Positions 1-7,783 are shown, numbered from the stretch's first letter. The stretch: DNA of 33,128 bases from Sphingomonas sp. Leaf208 (GCF_001421415.1 NZ_LMKH01000038.1:58202-91329), one strand, 5' to 3'. Made by a program: numbers and translations. The notes: generated from the letters alone by a model not told the origin.

Positions 1-246
1 TGACACCGGGCAACGTCAGCGACATCAAGGCAGCGCCCGCCCTTCTCGAACGCGCCGGTCGCATGCGGTACCTGCTCGGCGACAAATCTGTCCTGAGCTT
101 GTCGAAGTGGCCTACGATGCCGATAGCCTGCGCCGTTCGCTTCGTGACGCAGGCGCTACACCTGTCATTCCTGGACGCTGCAACCGGAAGCGAACCATTC
201 GCTATGACAAACAGCGATACTGCGGCCGCCATCTCGTCGAGAATGC
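1..246 (+). pseudogene. IS5-family transposase C-terminal remnant
   Basis: The third frame from base 3 reads TPGNVSDIKAAPALLERAG and then LLGDK, the usual DDE-domain stretch of sphingomonad IS5 transposases. The continuation AYDADSLRRSLRDAGATP and RYCGRHLVENA lies in another frame from about base 108. An 18-base REP-like element sits exactly at the break, between LGDK and AYDAD, and causes the frameshift. Similarity stops after VENA near 246, where the family would normally continue with a phenylalanine-rich C-terminus. The start lies outside the window. This is a dead relic; family placement is from recognised motifs only. Confidence 0.75.
90..107. repeat. REP-like element GTCCTGAGCTTGTCGAAG
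   Basis: This 18-base word resembles the short extragenic repeat found in many copies in sphingomonad genomes (from memory). Here it interrupts the conserved LGDK/AYDAD stretch of the IS5 transposase remnant, so it appears to have been inserted into or recombined with a coding sequence. Confidence 0.55.
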
Positions 247-267
247 CCCGTATGGGATAAGTACGTC

Positions 268-738
268 ATGGGAGCGCCACAACAACGGACGCCGTCAGAG
301 CAGTAATACAGCGATCGCAAGCTTCACTCTTGACGCCAGGCCGAGAGCCCGGGATCAATCCGAAGACGGTGGAGAAATGGCGAACGCGGGCGACGGTTGA
401 GGATCAGAAGACTGGGCCGAAGGCTCCTCACGCCACAACGCTGCCGCTCGATTGCCTCTACGCGTTGCAGCCCTTGATCCCTCATTTGACACCGTCAGCG
501 CTACACCGTTGCCTGCAGCGGCACGGCATATTCCGTCGGCCGGACAACGAGGGCAATAAGCCTAAGCGACAGCGCTTCAAGCGCCACCCGATCGGCTTCT
601 TCCACATGGATATCCCCAAGGTTCGGACTGCCGAAGGCAGGGCTCTCCCAAGCTCGCCGAAGGGCTCTACCTGTTCGCCAGCGTTGACCGCACCAGCAAG
701 TTCGCCGTCACCCAGTTGGTCGACAAGGTTGATCGTCG
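268..738 (+). pseudogene. IS481-family transposase remnant
   Basis: The peptides GINPKTVEKWRTRATVEDQK, GPKAPHATTLPLDCLYALQP and HLTPSALHRCLQRHGI are hallmark N-terminal helix-turn-helix sequences of this transposase group. FKRHPIGFFHMDI follows, and after a frame change LYLFASVDRTSKFAVTQLVD. Between APHATT and LPLDCLYAL the usual connecting residues are missing, so there is also an internal deletion. The catalytic core and C-terminus are absent because the sequence runs directly into autotransporter coding sequence near 738. The element probably truncated the autotransporter and then decayed itself. Confidence 0.75.
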
Positions 739-2765
739 CCGGAACGATCAATCTCGGCGCCGACAAGGACGGCTTCCGCTTGGCGGCGGGCGGTACGCTA
801 ATCGGCACCGTAGCTGGTGAAGTAGGGACCGACACCGCGACGCTTGAGCTCGCGGGCGACCGCACAATCAGCACCGACATACTGAGCGACTTCGGAATTC
901 TGCAGCAAAGGCAGTGGTACGCTAACACTGACCGGCACGCAGGCCCATGAGCGCCTCAACGCCGTGACCAGCTTAGCGGTCGGATCGAGCGCCTCGCTGA
1001 TGGCTCCGGTAGTGTTCCGCGCGGGCGACAACCGTTCACGGTCACAGGAACATTCGCTGGCTCGGTCGATGGCGGGGCTAGCAACCAAACGATCGTGGTA
1101 TTGGGCGGCAGTGCCGCGATGCCGGTCGCATCAGCTCCATCGCGAACGTCGAGGCGTCCGGCATGACCACAGGCCATGCAACAATGCCAACAATGCGTCA
1201 CTTCTCAATGTATACATGTCAGGCAGTAGACTTATCGATCTGTCTGAATCGGCGATCCACGCGGTGCAGATCGCGGTGCGCTGGGGTGCGACCTTTGGGT
1301 CGGCCGGTTCAGTGATCGGCAACATCGCGTTCGCCGGCCACGATGACATTGACCGGCAACGTTTCGCTCGCAAGCGGATCAGTGTCGCTGTTTGAGATCG
1401 CGCCGACCATCGCCGACAAGCTGGTGATCAACGGCGCGCTTTCGATGGCGTCGGGCGCCACGCTGCGCATCGTCGCGGACGGCGCGATCCGGCCGGGGAC
1501 CTCGTACAACCTAATCGTTGCGAATGGCGGGATCACCGGCAGCTATACAACGATCGACAAGACCGCGTCGCTGTTCGGCTTCGTTGGGCAGTGTACCGAT
1601 CGCATCCAGCTGCTTGGCCAATCCCTCCGCGATCTGGCATTCAGCCCGCAAATCAAGCGCAGCGTCGCTTACGCCAATGCCGCGATCCAAGTGCAGTCGG
1701 CGACCAGCACGCTGATCTCTGCGCTACCGTCGCTGCTGGCCACCAGCGGTGCGTCGAACCCGTTGGCGTTCGCGCAGCTGACTCCCCAGGCCTATGCGTC
1801 GGCGATGCAGATGAGCGCCGACCAGACGCTGAGACTGACCGACGTCGCACGCGGGCCAGGCTTTGCAACCACCGACCGCATGGACGTCGGCGTGTTTACC
1901 TTCGCGCAAGGGATCGCGCAGTGGCATGCGCTCGACGCCGATCGCGACGAAGGCACCGCTAAAGCGTGTACCAACGGCTACGGCTTCCTCAGCGGGATCG
2001 GCAACCGCGACTGGTCGGTCGGCGCGTTCGCGGGCTATCTCGACAGCCACCAGCGGATCGCTTCGCTTGGGGCAGCGACCAGCACCGCCCGCGTCGTCGC
2101 CGGCGTGCATGGCCGCTATGCCGCTATGCCGCCATGCCGCCATACCGCCATGCCGCCATGCCGCCATGCCGCCATGCCGCCATGCCGCTGGCAACATCCG
2201 GATAGGCGCATCGATCCTCTATGATGGCGGCGACGCGCGCACGACGCGCGCGCTGTTGGGGGCAAGCAGCGCGACCGGGCGCTATGATCTGCACAGCTGA
2301 GCGAGCAACGTGTCAGTCGGCTATGCGCTGGCGATGGCGAACGGCTGGACGCTGACGCCCAAGGTCGGCGTCACCTACGTCCGCACTACGCACGAACGGG
2401 TGAGCAAGGCAGGCGGACCGTTCGCGCTGACCGTCGCCCGCGATCATTATGTGACGCGCTTTACCGATGCTGGAGTAACGTTCGCCCGCAGCGAAACGTC
2501 CGACGCCATGTTCCGACCCTATGTTGGGTTTGGCGCCCGGACCCGGATCGATGGCAAACGAGGCGAGGCGATCGCTGGCTATGCGGGCGCGCCGCTGACG
2601 CTAACTGCTCTGGGTGGACCACGCGCTCAGTTGGCCGGTACTGCGTCGGCTGGAGTCGCGTATCGGCTGCCGACTAACGTCGAACTGTTCTCGACGGTCG
2701 AGGCGCAGACCGGCCGCGACGATCACCGGGAGAGCATCTCGACAGGTGCAAGGTTGCGGTTCTGA
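738..2765 (+). pseudogene. decayed autotransporter (passenger end plus beta-barrel)
   Basis: The conceptual product matches the C-terminal third of the giant minus-strand autotransporter at 10793-17959. It starts at GTINLGADKDGFRLAAGGTL (counterpart GTIDLGAGNDGFRLAAGGTL), continues through a DNRFTVTGTFAGSVDGGAS-like stretch, then SLFEIAPTIADKLVINGAL, and ends with the beta-barrel terminus GARLRF. The N-terminal passenger and signal peptide are missing, replaced by IS481 debris. Lesions include several frame changes between 880 and 1350, an 8-bp repeat expansion at 2112-2183 that shifts frame, and a TGA at 2298-2300 where the paralogue has tryptophan (DLHSW). The longest surviving open stretches are 1343-2224 and 2310-2765. 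It would not make a working barrel in one piece. Confidence 0.85.
2112..2183 (+). repeat. 8-bp tandem repeat, nine units (GCCGCYAT)
   Basis: The tract is two GCCGCTAT units followed by seven GCCGCCAT units, one of which begins with A. The ancestral coding sequence is readable on both sides as HGRYA and AGNIRIGASILYDGG. Ancestrally one GCCGCTAT probably ran straight into GCCGCTGG, so about eight extra units (64 bp) were gained and moved the frame by +1. The unit is not a multiple of three, so copy-number change switches the reading frame. Confidence 0.9.
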
Positions 2766-3002
2766 TTTTGATCTTCCCCGGATCGACGGACACGGTGGGT
2801 TATCTCGTCATACTCGGCTTGGCGTATTCAAGCCTTCGATAGAGGACAGGTGGCGGACGGACCCGATGCCGAGACTGTCGAAGACACGCCCCGTTCGACG
2901 CCAGTCCACACTCAACCGAGACGGAACGGGCGTGCAACAAGACATGAACAGAGCAGGACGAATTCACTTTCGTTTTTAGAACCGATGAATCATAGAATCG
3001 TC

Positions 3003-3449
3003 ATGCCGATCCGACATGAAAACCGTTGGCTATATCCAATTGACTGGGAACAGTTGTCGGGCACGATCCGCTTCAAGCGTGCTGGCGCGCGATGTGAGCG
3101 ATGCGCGCGACCGCATCTGAAGCGGATTGCACATTTAGGGGATGGTCGCTGGTGGGATGCCACCACATCATGCTGGCGATCGGATCAAGGCAAACGGATA
3201 TCGATGAAAAGTGGCGTCAACCTCTCTTCGGTTCGCACAACCTATGTGGTGCTAGCTTGCGCACATCTCGACCACGACCCAACCAACAGTCTACCGACCA
3301 ATCTACAGGCGCTCTGTCAGCGATGCCACATGATCAATGACGCCGTCGAACATCGCTGGCAGCGCTGGTGGAACGTCTTTCGTCTTCGCGCCATACGTGA
3401 TCTGTATGAGGATCCGCGACTGGCACGTGACCGCCTGTTGCGGCGCTGA
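3003..3449 (+). CDS. HNH endonuclease-like protein
   Basis: The product is 148 residues if it starts at MPIRHENRWLYP, the start I prefer because related small HNH proteins begin in this way. Longer starts at 2985 or 2850 are open in the same frame, and none has a strong ribosome-binding site. A zinc-ribbon-like pair CERC lies at residues 31-34. The HNH core AHLDHDP is at about 87-93, and LCQRCH supplies two more cysteines and a histidine at about 104-109. The fold is typical of small phage- or plasmid-type HNH nucleases that cut DNA with a single metal ion. It stands alone, 0.24 kb after the decayed autotransporter. Its substrate cannot be read from sequence, and a non-nuclease zinc-binding role is possible. 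Confidence 0.75.
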   Translation: MPIRHENRWLYPIDWEQLSGTIRFKRAGARCERCARPHLKRIAHLGDGRWWDATTSCWRSDQGKRISMKSGVNLSSVRTTYVVLACAHLDHDPTNSLPTNLQALCQRCHMINDAVEHRWQRWWNVFRLRAIRDLYEDPRLARDRLLRR

Positions 3450-3706
3450 TAGTGGATTACCTTGCCGCCCAAGTAATCTACCTAACCTAAACAGTGATCG
3501 AGGAAGGTGCCGCGACCATTGCTTAGCCAGCGGGGGATGAGAGATAAGGCGTTTTACTACAAACCGCCTACCGTCGATTAACGACAACCGTCCACTATTG
3601 GATCATTTATGAGGCACCGCAAGTTAGGAGCGGCTGTTAGCCGGGTGCGCAAGGCGGTCCGCAAGCGCGCCGAAAAGGATCAGTAAGACCGGGCCTGGTT
3701 AGACCG

Positions 3707-4057
3707 TCACCGTGTAGGTGCGTGCTGTTTGCTCAGGCGGCGGACAACAGAGACGAGCTTCGCCATGGCGGGGTCACGGATCGGCTCGGCGAGCCGCATC
3801 TCCCTGCTTCGTCCATCGATCGTCAGGCCAACCGTATACGTGCGTGCATCCGGCCTCGCGATATCGGTCGATGGCTCGCAACTGAAGAAGTCAGCCTGGT
3901 CGGCAAGGCTGGTGAGTTCCTGACGCTCGGGCGTTGCAAGGTCGCCGAACGAGATGGCCTGTTCCTTCGCAAGCCCCGGAAAATGGGCGAGGCCTCCCTC
4001 GATCCGCACCCGGGCTTCGCCCGTCACGGTCTCGTCGCAAGCCTTGCCCATCTGCAT
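3707..4057 (-). CDS. emfourin-like M4 metalloprotease inhibitor
   Basis: This 116-residue cytoplasmic protein directly follows the M4 protease gene. Its ATG shares one base with the protease stop (TGATG, 4059-4055), the classic arrangement for translational coupling, so I take this start rather than the upstream in-frame ATG at 4081. Features are ARVRIEGGLAHFPGL near the N-terminus, a central acidic helix (ATPERQELTSLADQADFF) and a C-terminal AKLVSVVRRLSKQ helix. Protealysin-type proteases are commonly encoded next to the small inhibitor emfourin, and length, position and pattern fit that family. The expected role is tight inhibition of the neighbouring protease inside the cell. There is no signal peptide. 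Assignment rests on context plus recognisable pattern, not on an alignment. Confidence 0.8.
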   Translation of the reverse strand: MQMGKACDETVTGEARVRIEGGLAHFPGLAKEQAISFGDLATPERQELTSLADQADFFSCEPSTDIARPDARTYTVGLTIDGRSREMRLAEPIRDPAMAKLVSVVRRLSKQHAPTR

Positions 4058-5136
4058 CAGATCACTCCAACCGTTGTCCATGCTTCGGCGACAGCTGTCG
4101 TCTCGGCACTATCCGTACCGTGCAAACGTCCCGCGACGTCGATGGTGACGCGGGCAAAGCCGGCGAAGTCCGTGTTGGCCCGCGTATTGGGGTCCAGCAG
4201 CGAACTGTACCATATCCGACCGGCGCGGTCCCATGCGTTTCCACCGATCGTCGTCGCGGCCAGGTAGAAGGCCCGATTGGGGATACCGGAGTTGATGTGA
4301 ACCCCGCCATTGTCCTGATTGGTGCGGACGAAATCGTCCATGTGGCCCGGCTGCGGGTCCTTGCCGAGGACAGGATCGTCATAGGCCGTGCCGGGTTCCT
4401 TCATCGACCGCAGCGCGACGCCTTTGACCGCAGAAGTCAGCAGTCCGGCACCAATGAGCCAGTCCGCCTGGTCGGCCGTCTGGCCCAGCAGCTTCTGCTT
4501 CACCAAGCTGCCGAACACGTCGGAGATGCTTTCGTTAAGCGCGCCCGACTGATTGAAGTAGGCGAGCCCAGCTTCCTTCTCGGTGACGCCGTGCGTGAGC
4601 TCGTGACCAATGACATCGAGCGCGATCGTAAAGCGGTTGAACAGCTCGCCATCGCCATCGCCGAACACCATCTGGGTGCCGTCCCAGAAAGCGTTGTCAT
4701 AGTCCCGATCGTAATGAACCGTGGCATCGAGCGGCAGCCCGGCATCATCGATCGAGTTGCGCTGATAGGCCTCCCAGAACAGCGCGAACGTTGCACCGAG
4801 ACCGTCATACGCCTCGTCGACCGCGATATCGCCCGTTGGTCCCTCCCCTTCGCGCCGCACGACCACAGATCCCGGCGCTTCAGGTTCGCCCCCAGCGTCT
4901 CGGATCGTGCGGAGTGGACTGAGCACAGTGATGTTGCCCGCAGCCGACCGCCGTCGGGCGAGGTCTCCAGTAACGGGCCCCGCCGTACTGGCCCGGACGA
5001 TCCGGATGGTCGGGTCGATCATCAGGCTGTGCATTGCCATGGCGCGCAGCGCAGGCGAGCCGTTCTCGGCGATCTTGGAGAGGATGTAGGGTGGCAGGAT
5101 GCAGTGAAGCGAATGCCGGTGCGTGGACATGCACAT
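4057..5136 (-). CDS. protealysin-like M4 (thermolysin family) metalloprotease
   Basis: This is a 359-residue zinc metallopeptidase. The catalytic HELTH motif lies at residues 178-182, the third zinc ligand glutamate is in ALNESISD (E202), and NGGVHINSGIPNRAFY carries the transition-state histidine (H280). The precursor is short: it lacks a signal peptide and the long FTP/PepSY propeptide of secreted thermolysins. Instead it has a short N-terminal segment with CILPPYIL, the proline-pair propeptide motif of protealysin-type enzymes, which are made in the cytoplasm. The start at 5136 is supported by AAGGAG seven bases upstream. It is the fourth gene of the cassette, 19 nt after the three-TM gene, and is coupled to the inhibitor gene. 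All visible catalytic residues are present, so it should be active once the propeptide is removed. Confidence 0.93.
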   Translation of the reverse strand: MCMSTHRHSLHCILPPYILSKIAENGSPALRAMAMHSLMIDPTIRIVRASTAGPVTGDLARRRSAAGNITVLSPLRTIRDAGGEPEAPGSVVVRREGEGPTGDIAVDEAYDGLGATFALFWEAYQRNSIDDAGLPLDATVHYDRDYDNAFWDGTQMVFGDGDGELFNRFTIALDVIGHELTHGVTEKEAGLAYFNQSGALNESISDVFGSLVKQKLLGQTADQADWLIGAGLLTSAVKGVALRSMKEPGTAYDDPVLGKDPQPGHMDDFVRTNQDNGGVHINSGIPNRAFYLAATTIGGNAWDRAGRIWYSSLLDPNTRANTDFAGFARVTIDVAGRLHGTDSAETTAVAEAWTTVGVI

Positions 5137-5155
5137 GATCGTGTCTCCTTATCGA

Positions 5156-5917
5156 TTAGCGGCGCGAGTGGCGAAGCGCGAAGGGTACGAGCGCGACCCA
5201 CATGATGGTGATGAAAGCGAGGAACTGGCTGGTCTGCGCCGGGCCGCCCGGGAGGTAGCCAAAGCCGCCTAGCGAGGCAGCGTAGAGCTCGAACGAAATG
5301 ACCGACACGCCGATCGCCAGCACATCTGCATCTCCCCCACTCTCCTCCTGCGTTCCGAACCAGCGCAGCGCGATAACGAACAGCGTGATGATGGCGATAA
5401 GGATCAAGCGGATGACAATGTCGGTGCCCGCAATGCCTATGGCGAGGGGGTAAAGCGTTACCGCCTCGACTGGGAATAGCTTCATCAGGCTGGTGTAATA
5501 TGGCTCGGGCGTTGGATCGGGCCGGCGCCCGGGTCTTACCAACGCTGTTGACGATCGTCGAAGCCGCAGCGCGCCGCGCAGGGCTGGCCGAGCGGACGCC
5601 ACCCCATCATTGGCAAACGCCGCAATCGCGCGCTGTACGGCTGCCGCGTACCGCGACACCTCTGCATCGCCTGGTGTAAGTGCCGCGCCGATCGCCGTCG
5701 CCTGTTCGCAGCGATCCAGGATCGTGGCGAATGCCGGTCGGTCCACGGCCTCGGCACTGTGCAACGAAGCGAACCGATCGCGTGCATTACCGAGCGCCGT
5801 GCGTAACCCGAATATCGTATCGAAGAAGCGCGGGAGATAGCGGGGGTTCTCGGTCAACGCCTGAAGCTGATCGATGAGCGTGTCTGCAGCCTCCACGGCC
5901 TGGGTAAAGGTGGTCAT
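5156..5917 (-). CDS. membrane protein of unknown function, three C-terminal TM helices
   Basis: The protein has 253 residues. Residues 1-130 are a soluble helical region (about 20-115 rich in alanine, arginine and leucine). A proline-rich linker (PGRRPDPTPEP) follows, then hydrophobic segments near 165-187 (IRLILIAIITLFVIALRWF), 198-216 and 231-248. No catalytic motif or known family was recognised. A strong GAGGAGG sits just upstream of the ATG, and the gene begins 10 nt after the lipoprotein stop, so the two are certainly co-transcribed. Together with the lipoprotein before it and the protease after it, it suggests an envelope-associated complex. That role is inference from the operon only. 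Confidence 0.85.
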   Translation of the reverse strand: MTTFTQAVEAADTLIDQLQALTENPRYLPRFFDTIFGLRTALGNARDRFASLHSAEAVDRPAFATILDRCEQATAIGAALTPGDAEVSRYAAAVQRAIAAFANDGVASARPALRGALRLRRSSTALVRPGRRPDPTPEPYYTSLMKLFPVEAVTLYPLAIGIAGTDIVIRLILIAIITLFVIALRWFGTQEESGGDADVLAIGVSVISFELYAASLGGFGYLPGGPAQTSQFLAFITIMWVALVPFALRHSRR

Positions 5918-5927
5918 GGGATCCTCC

Positions 5928-6947
5928 TCAGGCGGGGGTGGCGATCGACGCGATCAGTCCGAGCGCGCGGGTGATGCGATCGATGTTCAGTCGAGCCGCG
6001 GCACGGCGCTGCTGCGGCGATAAGCGACCGGCCAAGGCATCCCGCAGCCCGGCCTGGGCTTTTGCGGTGAGATCAATGGCGTCTGCGACTTCAGCCGCTC
6101 GTACGGGTCCCTGCTTCGCGGCCTCGCGGGCGGCAAAAACACGGATCGCAAGCTGCTCGCGCTGTTCGGCCGTCAGACTGGTGCGATTGCGAAGGTAGGT
6201 TCGAAACAGCGCGTTGCTATAGAGATCGTCGGCGTTGCGCGCCGCCCCCCTGCCCCAAATCGTGACCTGTACGGTCAGCGATGCCAGTGCGCGATCGACG
6301 ACGGCGCCGCGCTCGACAACCAATGCACGCACATTGCGGATCTGCCGCGCTTCGTGCGCGAGGTCGTTGGCAAACGCGATCAGCGCGACGACGCTCTGCC
6401 CTTGTTCGCTGGCGACAGCTTCGTTGACGTTTGGCAGGTCAGTGCCGGCGACAAAGTTCGTGAACCGGGCCAGCCGGTCGGCCTGATCGGCAAAGGCAGT
6501 GACCTCGGCCGATACGTCGGTCCTGGGGGCGTCGAGAATGGCCGCTAGCGCATCAGCGTATCCGCCAATTGCGGCGAGCAGGGCAACACGTGGCTCCAGT
6601 ACCGCGCGTGGACTGCTACCAATGTCGATTTCGAACGCCGTATAGCCAGGGGCGGGTGCCTCGTTCGCAAGGCATAGAGGTGCGGGCGGGACGGTCGGTG
6701 CCGTAGGCACCTGGATGCGGAGCGGGGTGGCCGGCAGGCAGCTTGGATCGCTCGCAACCAACGCTGCAGCAGCCTCCCGACGGCGCAGCTCTATCGCGTC
6801 GAAATAGGCCGTCGTGGCTAGGACTGCCTCTTGGCCTCGGGCCTGAACGGTCCCGGCGGTTTCAAGCTGAATTGCGTTTGTCGCACATCCCGCCAAAAGA
6901 GGCAGGCCTGTCAGTACGGGCAGAAGGGAAATGACGCGGCAGCGCAT
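5928..6947 (-). CDS. predicted lipoprotein of unknown function
   Basis: The product has 339 residues from the ATG at 6947. A lipoprotein signal with the lipobox LLAGC puts the acylated cysteine at residue 21. AAGGAGA lies seven bases upstream. An in-frame ATG at 6977 overlaps the stop of the preceding small gene (ATGA), but it would add a non-signal extension, so 6947 is preferred. The mature protein is almost wholly helical, with many AxxA and R/E-rich heptads (for example residues 210-330) and a proline-rich patch near residues 75-95. Only the signal and helical character can be read; no enzyme motif was recognised. Its place in a protease/inhibitor operon suggests a periplasmic or outer-membrane partner of the downstream three-TM protein. 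Confidence 0.85.
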   Translation of the reverse strand: MRCRVISLLPVLTGLPLLAGCATNAIQLETAGTVQARGQEAVLATTAYFDAIELRRREAAAALVASDPSCLPATPLRIQVPTAPTVPPAPLCLANEAPAPGYTAFEIDIGSSPRAVLEPRVALLAAIGGYADALAAILDAPRTDVSAEVTAFADQADRLARFTNFVAGTDLPNVNEAVASEQGQSVVALIAFANDLAHEARQIRNVRALVVERGAVVDRALASLTVQVTIWGRGAARNADDLYSNALFRTYLRNRTSLTAEQREQLAIRVFAAREAAKQGPVRAAEVADAIDLTAKAQAGLRDALAGRLSPQQRRAAARLNIDRITRALGLIASIATPA

Positions 6948-6973
6948 AACGGTCTCCTTCGGGCTTTCAGGTA

Positions 6974-7144
6974 TCATGCGCCTAAACTGCGATTCTCTCT
7001 TCTCTTTCTACGCCGCGGGATCGGCCGCACACGCGAACGGTCCGCTGGCCGATCACGCGTGCGAACAGCCGTAATGATGTTGACGACGCTGGTGATGAGC
7101 GCTGCGATACCTACGAGCATGGGGCCGTCGATCATGTCGGTCAT
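6974..7144 (-). CDS. 56-residue single-TM small protein, first gene of the cassette
   Basis: The start MTDMIDGPMLVGIAAL is preceded by AAGGAGAG ten bases upstream of the ATG. One hydrophobic helix (about residues 9-27, LVGIAALITSVVNIITAV) is followed by a strongly basic tail (RTRDRPADRSRVRPIPRRR), so the tail should stay cytoplasmic. The stop overlaps an ATG of the following lipoprotein frame (ATGA at 6977-6974). A LexA-type box lies 34 nt upstream. Small one-TM proteins under SOS control in other bacteria include cell-division inhibitors such as SidA of Caulobacter. The resemblance here is only in size, topology and promoter, not in sequence. Translation is supported by the good ribosome-binding site and the tight spacing to the next gene. 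Confidence 0.65.
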   Translation of the reverse strand: MTDMIDGPMLVGIAALITSVVNIITAVRTRDRPADRSRVRPIPRRRKRRENRSLGA

Positions 7145-7177
7145 TGTCCGACTCTCCTTGTTGATCCGACCGCCGAT

Positions 7178-7192
7178 GTTCCATATATGTTC
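7178..7192 (-). promoter_or_regulatory. predicted alphaproteobacterial LexA (SOS) box
   Basis: GTTCCATATATGTTC is an exact GTTC-N7-GTTC match with an AT-rich spacer; read on the coding strand it is GAACATATATGGAAC. This is the form of SOS box established for alphaproteobacteria. It lies 34-48 nt upstream of the first gene of the minus-strand protease cassette, where it could overlap the -10 region. Binding is predicted from sequence alone. Confidence 0.65.
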
Positions 7193-7245
7193 TTTGTAGG
7201 ACAGCGCTATTTGCCGCTACAATCGAATATCTTCACCCTCGATAA

Positions 7246-7490
7246 TTAGTGCCCAGACAACGTCGCAGTTGCCTTCTCCCCGTTCGAGAACCCGTCGAAT
7301 TGGCGCAGCGACCCAAAGTCGAGGTTCGTCAGGCCTTCTATCGCGAGGATTGATCGCTGATAGGTCTTGAACGCTCCGACAGGAGCGAGTGCGCGTCCAG
7401 GTCGACATCATGATCGATCAGATACGCGGAAGACCCCAATTTCGGCGCGTGATTTCGCCGCTTGTGCGGCACCGTAAGGACCGTATCATT
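7246..7490 (-). pseudogene. DNA/RNA non-specific endonuclease C-terminal remnant
   Basis: The minus strand reads VPHKRRNHAPKLGSSAYLI, then DHDVDLDAHSLLSER. After a frame change it reads FKTYQRSILAIEGLTNLDFG and ends with TLSGH at 7248. The pattern (VP-K followed by AYL, then a TYQ-x-x-I-x-x-IE-LTGLDF block) is the end of EndoG/NucA-type nucleases. The catalytic DRGH region is not present upstream, so only the tail survives, and it carries a frameshift. It cannot be a functional nuclease. Confidence 0.5.
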
Positions 7491-7528
7491 GACGCAGCAA
7501 TGAGAGGTTAGTTACGACGGAAGCATTG

Positions 7529-7783
7529 ATGTTTGCTGCGTTATTTATCTCGTTCAGCGCCGCCTTTGCTCAAACAAACGAACTTTCAAATAAGACGAGT
7601 GGTGCCGTAGCGCCGATCAAAGTGAAACCGCCCAAGACGATCTGCCGTAGCGAAGACACGACGGGCTCCATGTTCCCTACGCGGACATGCCGCTCCAAGG
7701 AGGAATGGACGGCGATCGATGCGGCAAACGCCGCCAACGCCGAGCGGTTGCGGAACTCGCGCGGCACTGCAGGGCGCAACTAG
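7529..7783 (+). CDS. small secreted protein with two-cysteine TGS..R motif
   Basis: The product is 84 residues from ATG 7529; a TTG directly before it is also possible. The first ~16 residues (MFAALFISFSAAFAQ) form a signal peptide with an AFAQ cleavage site, so the mature protein is probably periplasmic. The mature part carries KTICRSEDTTGSMFPTRTC followed by KEEWTAID. This CR-x(3-4)-TGS-x(3)-P-x-R-x-C arrangement recurs in many small sphingomonad exported proteins of unknown function, and the two cysteines may form a disulfide. The gene stands alone between the nuclease relic and a convergent lipoprotein gene. No function is claimed. Confidence 0.7.
   Translation: MFAALFISFSAAFAQTNELSNKTSGAVAPIKVKPPKTICRSEDTTGSMFPTRTCRSKEEWTAIDAANAANAERLRNSRGTAGRN

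Noticed and set aside
2112..2183. possible CRISPR-like array
   Set aside because: The units are contiguous 8-mers without spacers; it is a microsatellite.
3609..3686. 25-codon basic peptide MRHRKLGAAVSRVRKAVRKR...
   Set aside because: It is open and protein-like but lacks a ribosome-binding site and any partner, so it is too short to support.
3934..5205. 423-residue plus-strand open frame
   Set aside because: It is antisense to the M4 protease and emfourin genes, with no protein-like motifs and no start signal. It is a high-GC shadow frame.
7217..7411. 64-residue minus-strand frame
   Set aside because: The alternative frames in the same DNA read as the endonuclease tail, which explains the sequence better.
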